From Acanthamoeba sp. SK_2022b (taxonomy: Eukaryota > Discosea > Longamoebia > Acanthamoebidae), in contig JANDJZ010000132.1 in NCBI GenBank assembly GCA_027943245.1, positions 1 to 35,844 of the forward strand: a DNA stretch of 35,844 nt, written 5' to 3'. The notes under the pieces were generated by a model, which was not told the DNA's origin, did not search any database, and was given only the letters and a program-made list of their open reading frames with translations. This document shows positions 32,047 through 35,844 of this stretch, one piece after another. A program made the position numbers and the translations under genes. The stretch's first letter is position 1; every line of letters starts with the position of its first letter.

Positions 32047-35000
32047 ATGAACAAGCCGCGGATTCCTCTTCTCCAATCATCTGGAGATTTCCGCATTTGG
32101 AAAGCCCGGGTCCTCAGTCTCCTTCAGTCAAAGGGACTTGGAGGCTACGCCACCGGTGTCAACGTCCGTCCTGTCGGCAAGCTCGCCGACACCGAGCCGG
32201 ACCACTCTGTCGAGGCCCGCAAGCTGGAGTTCGATCTCCAGTCCGAGCAGGCGCTCGGCATCATCAAGACGCTGGTCCATCCCAGCCTCCTTCCTCATGT
32301 CGAGTACGCCTCGACTCCCAAGGCTGCTCTCGACGCTCTTGCCAAAGAGCTCGAGACCAGTGGCGTCAGTCACTTCCTCGCCGCCATGACCAAGCTCTTC
32401 TCCACCGTGAAGAAGCCTGGTCAGTCAGTGGCCGCTTACCTCGCCGAAATCGACGAGCGCACAAAGACGGCCTTCCCCGATGTCCGTCGCGAGCTCAACG
32501 ACGCCCTCGCTCTCATCAACGCTCGGCGTGATGAGGACGACGTCGAACTCGAACTGCAAGAGGACGACAGCCTCCTCGTCCAAGACATCATTCGATGCAT
32601 CGTCCAGAAGATGGTCCTCGCGATCACCCTCACTGGACTTCCTCCCGAGTACGACGTCACGAAGGCCATCATCTCCGATTGGCCGACTATCGACATCCAT
32701 CGGGCTAGAGCCAAGCTTCGAGAACGAGAGGACGAGATCTCCCTCGAAGAACAAGGCCTCCTACCCGCTACCGACAAGGCGCTCCACGTGCATGATCGCA
32801 AGCGCCGTTCCAAGCAGCAACGTCGACCCGAGCCTAATCGGGCTGAAGGGAGCTCAGCTCCTAAGCCCACGGCTCAACAGACCGGCTCCACCTACTGCCG
32901 GTACTGTCGCGAGAAGGGACACCTCATTGACAACTGCCCCAAGAGGAAGAAGCGCAATGACAACGCCAGCTGCGCGTCTGACCGTTCTTCAGAATCAGAC
33001 GAGAAGCCTGTTCTGCTGACCGTCGACGACGATGATGTCGCCTACACCGCCACGAACGACAGTACCTCCATCTGGTACCTTGATTCAGGGGCGACGGCGC
33101 ACATGACGGCCAAGCGCGACCTCTACTCACACTACGTCCCACTCGACGACCACCACGTGACGCTCGGCGACAACTCCCGTGTCCGTGCCCTCGGCCGCGG
33201 CACCATCGATGCTGTCCACTACATCGACGGCCAACCTGTGCCGCTCAAGCTGCGCAACGTGCTTCACGTGCCAAGTCTGGCCAAGAGTCTCATCTCCATG
33301 GCCAGACTCACGCAGTCCAACCTATCCACTGAGATAGGTCCCGATGGCTGTCGAGTCTTCAAAGCAGGCTCTGGCCGTACCGTCCTTCGGCCGATCCAGC
33401 TTGGCCGAATGCTTGTCGTGACGCTCGATTCCGACCTTGGCAAGGCCGACCACGCCTGCACCGTCAAGAGCGCGCCGGTCACCCTCGACACTCTTCATCG
33501 GCGCTTCGGGCACGTCAACGAGGAAGCTCTCAAGGCCGCCGCTAAGGCCAACGGCATCTCTACCTCCGCCGGCCGCGTTGAGCAGTGCGAAGCCTGCATC
33601 AAAGGCAAGCACACGCGCTCACCCATCGGCATCGGCCCAGCGCCGCGCGTGACGGCTCCCATGGAGCTCATCCACTCCGACATCTGCGGCCCCTTTGAGG
33701 TCCCCACCAACAGGGGCGGCCTCTACTACATCTCCTTCAGAGACGACGCGACCCGCTTCACTGCCGTCTACTTGCTCAAGCGCAAGAGTCAGGCTGCGGA
33801 CGCCCTCGAGGAGTTCCTTCGTGCCGCGCCCCGCGACTACTCCTGCCTCCGTCTTCGATCCGACCAAGGCGGCGAGTACATGGGCAAGCGCTTCCAAGCT
33901 GTGCTCAAGAAGCACCGCATCGCGCACGAGCCGACGGCACCCTACACGCCAGAGCACAACGGCGTTGCCGAACGCTTCAACAGGACCGCGCTCAATATGA
34001 CGCGCGCCTTCCTCGCTCAGTCCGGCCTGGACCGGCCCTTCTGGGGAGAAGCTCTACGCACGGCCGTCTACGTGCTGAACCGGCTTCCCAACAAGAAGAC
34101 TGGTCGCTCTCCTCTCGAGGTCTGGAGTAACACCAAGCCGCGACTCAACCAGCTTCGCACCTTCGGCTGCCGCGCCTACGTCCTCGACCAGCGCGGCCGC
34201 GGCAAGCTTTCCGACCGGGCTCGAGCCGCCACCTACCTCGGGCCTGCCGACGACCACTCGGGCAACCACCGCCTCATCATGGACGACTCCAAGGTCATCG
34301 TCACCGCCCGTGACGTCGTCTTCCAAGAGGCCGTTATGCCCGCCCGTCTCGTCACCAACGCCAAGGCCATCACTACTGCGGAACCGACCAAGCCGGTCAA
34401 CGCCAAGGTGACCTCACTGGCCAAGCCATCCAGCAAGGCCAAGTTTGAGGCCGACGTCTACGATGACCTTCCTGAGCTTCTAGACGACTCAGACAGCGAC
34501 AGCGACAACGATGACGCTCCGCATCGCGCACGCCAGTCCATCAACAGTCACGCTGAGCCGCCTACTAAGCCAGCTGACAAGCCGGCTCCTCCATCGGTCG
34601 CCAAGCCTCGCTACGCCAAGCGCACGCATGGCAAGAAGGCGACCACCAGCTCCACCAGTGGCGACTCCTCTACGGCGTCCACGTCCTCCTCCTCTTCAAC
34701 TTCCTCTTCCTCCTCCACCGCGCCACCCGCCAACGCTTCGCCGTCGAGGGGCGAAGACAGCAGCAACGGCTCAGTCCAGCTACGGCGCTCAATGAGGAAG
34801 ATCAAGCCCAACGTTCGACTCATCGACCACGCCAGCGTCGCTTCCGACAATGCCATCATGACGCCGAACTCCTACTCCGAGGCCATCGAGAGCCCTCAAG
34901 CCCACAACTGGCGGCTCGCCCTCGACGAGGAGTACCGGGCCATTGTCCAGAATGAGACCTACGTGCTCTGCCCCTTACCTAAGGGGCGCAAGGCCATCAA

Positions 35001-35844
35001 GTCCAAGTGGTGCTTCAAGCTGAAGCGCCATGCCGACGGCTCGATCGACCGTTACAAGGCGCGCTGGGTAGCCAAGGGCTTCACCCAGCGCCACGGCATC
35101 GACTACGACGTCATCTTCGCGCCTGTCCTCTGCTTCGACGACCTCCGCATCCTGCTCGTGTGGGCGGTCATCCTCGACTACGACCTCCACATCGTCGACG
35201 TCATGGGCGCCTTCCTCCAGTCCAACATCAACCACGAGAGCTACGTCGAGCAGCCTGAAGGCTACGTCGATCCGCAGCACCCGGACTGGGTCTGCAGACT
35301 GCAGAAGTGCCTCTACGGCCTCAAGCAGTCACCCTACGAATGGAACCAGACGCTTGACAAGCATCTACGCGCGTCCAGCTTCACTCCTACCACCATCGAT
35401 CCGTGCCTCTACTACTCCGATTCGACAGGCCGCCGTTCCTTCATCGGCGTCTACGTTGACGACTGCACGATCCTCGCCGACACGCACGAGATCGATCCGA
35501 TCAAGCGTGTCCTGGCTGAAGCCTTCCCTATCAAGGACCTCGGCCTGGCCAAGTTGATCCTCGGTCTTGAGATAATTCGAGACCGAGAACGCGGCCTTCT
35601 CTTCACCCTCCAGCGCGGCAAGATTGACGAGATCCTGGCGGACTTCAATATGTCTTCTGCCAAGGCCGTCGACACGCCGATGACGGTCAACGTTGACCTT
35701 CCCAAGCTCGAGAAGGTCGACCCTGAGGCTGCCGGTTTCCCCTTCCATCGTGCCATCGGGATGCTACTCTATCTCGCACGGACCTCCCGGCCGGACATTC
35801 TCTACGCGGTGACGAGGCTCAGCCAACACTCAACCGCCTACGGC
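32047..35844 (+). CDS. Copia gag-pol polyprotein, C-terminus beyond the window
   Basis: Starts at ATG 32047 and stays open to the last base (1266 residues visible). Gag: residues 1 to about 280, with CCHC knuckle YCRYCREKGHLIDNCP at 283-298. Protease: WYLDSGATAHMTA, active Asp 346. Integrase: HHCC zinc motif with LHRRFGH (483-489) and CEAC (514-517), then the catalytic triad Asp 545, Asp 606 and Glu 642, with D35E spacing intact. A Ser/Pro-rich acidic linker follows (about 790-925). Reverse transcriptase: from about 960, including KSKWCFKLKR (985 on), VDVMGAFLQ and the YVDD active site (1136-1139). The RNase H part is missing only because the window ends. Capsid, protease, integrase and reverse transcriptase come from one frame, as in most copia elements. 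All catalytic residues visible are conserved. Confidence 0.97.
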   Translation, partial: MNKPRIPLLQSSGDFRIWKARVLSLLQSKGLGGYATGVNVRPVGKLADTEPDHSVEARKLEFDLQSEQALGIIKTLVHPSLLPHVEYASTPKAALDALAKELETSGVSHFLAAMTKLFSTVKKPGQSVAAYLAEIDERTKTAFPDVRRELNDALALINARRDEDDVELELQEDDSLLVQDIIRCIVQKMVLAITLTGLPPEYDVTKAIISDWPTIDIHRARAKLREREDEISLEEQGLLPATDKALHVHDRKRRSKQQRRPEPNRAEGSSAPKPTAQQTGSTYCRYCREKGHLIDNCPKRKKRNDNASCASDRSSESDEKPVLLTVDDDDVAYTATNDSTSIWYLDSGATAHMTAKRDLYSHYVPLDDHHVTLGDNSRVRALGRGTIDAVHYIDGQPVPLKLRNVLHVPSLAKSLISMARLTQSNLSTEIGPDGCRVFKAGSGRTVLRPIQLGRMLVVTLDSDLGKADHACTVKSAPVTLDTLHRRFGHVNEEALKAAAKANGISTSAGRVEQCEACIKGKHTRSPIGIGPAPRVTAPMELIHSDICGPFEVPTNRGGLYYISFRDDATRFTAVYLLKRKSQAADALEEFLRAAPRDYSCLRLRSDQGGEYMGKRFQAVLKKHRIAHEPTAPYTPEHNGVAERFNRTALNMTRAFLAQSGLDRPFWGEALRTAVYVLNRLPNKKTGRSPLEVWSNTKPRLNQLRTFGCRAYVLDQRGRGKLSDRARAATYLGPADDHSGNHRLIMDDSKVIVTARDVVFQEAVMPARLVTNAKAITTAEPTKPVNAKVTSLAKPSSKAKFEADVYDDLPELLDDSDSDSDNDDAPHRARQSINSHAEPPTKPADKPAPPSVAKPRYAKRTHGKKATTSSTSGDSSTASTSSSSSTSSSSSTAPPANASPSRGEDSSNGSVQLRRSMRKIKPNVRLIDHASVASDNAIMTPNSYSEAIESPQAHNWRLALDEEYRAIVQNETYVLCPLPKGRKAIKSKWCFKLKRHADGSIDRYKARWVAKGFTQRHGIDYDVIFAPVLCFDDLRILLVWAVILDYDLHIVDVMGAFLQSNINHESYVEQPEGYVDPQHPDWVCRLQKCLYGLKQSPYEWNQTLDKHLRASSFTPTTIDPCLYYSDSTGRRSFIGVYVDDCTILADTHEIDPIKRVLAEAFPIKDLGLAKLILGLEIIRDRERGLLFTLQRGKIDEILADFNMSSAKAVDTPMTVNVDLPKLEKVDPEAAGFPFHRAIGMLLYLARTSRPDILYAVTRLSQHSTAYG

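Larger units (their letters stand above)
31636..35844 (+). mobile_element. Ty1/copia LTR retrotransposon, 3' part beyond the window
   Basis: A 5' LTR, tRNA primer site, leader and one long gag-pol frame in the order gag, protease, integrase, reverse transcriptase are present. Integrase before reverse transcriptase defines the copia (Pseudoviridae-type) superfamily. The RNase H domain and 3' LTR lie past 35844. No stop or frameshift occurs in the visible 1266 codons, so the copy looks young. It lies 665 bases upstream of, and diverges from, the right receptor copy. Confidence 0.97.

Noticed and set aside
32097..35756. Several open frames on both strands inside the copia element
   Set aside because: All are out of frame with the continuous gag-pol frame from 32047, which carries every recognised motif.

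Overview
The window looks like nuclear DNA of a free-living amoebozoan, most likely Acanthamoeba or a close relative. The evidence is short GT-AG introns throughout, CpG- and GC-rich exons, a receptor with a class III nucleotide cyclase flanked by two TKL-type protein kinases, and conserved eukaryotic housekeeping genes (RAD9, UPF3, a BAR-SH3 protein). The genus is inferred from gene content and not tested by any search.

Layout. 1-881: CpG-poor intergenic DNA with a 34-base poly(A) tract. 882-6342 (+) and 25990-31635 (-): two arms of a large, nearly identical inverted repeat, each holding a copy of one receptor gene (signal peptide, two PstS-like ligand-binding modules, EGF, one membrane segment, kinase, cyclase, kinase). 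The left copy stops inside the cyclase domain at the arm edge. The right copy runs on through the second kinase to 24034. 6343 to about 12930: a long gene-poor block of lower GC and strong CpG depletion, with an island of less decayed, repeat-rich sequence at 7858-9110. 13044-23133: a compact housekeeping segment with BAR-SH3 (+), RAD9 (-), a secreted allene-oxide-cyclase/dirigent-like protein (-), UPF3 (-), a small unknown protein (+) and a zinc-knuckle HEXXH metallopeptidase (-). 23134-24033: a second CpG-depleted block. 31636 to the window end: the 5' LTR, primer-binding site and about 1266 codons of an uninterrupted Ty1/copia gag-pol, cut by the window edge.

How it fits together. The inverted repeat brackets about 19.6 kb that includes two genome-maintenance/RNA-surveillance genes (RAD9 for the 9-1-1 checkpoint clamp, UPF3 for nonsense-mediated decay). 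Each receptor copy carries a different frame-breaking lesion: a one-base loss near 2942 in the left copy and a net 17-base loss near 28012 in the right copy. As sequenced, neither encodes the full receptor, although the parts complement each other. The copia LTR starts exactly at the base where arm homology stops, which suggests that the element interrupted a repeat that was originally longer.

I saw no rRNA, tRNA or CRISPR array. Exon borders are my own reading of GT-AG junctions and domain continuity and should be treated as approximate.
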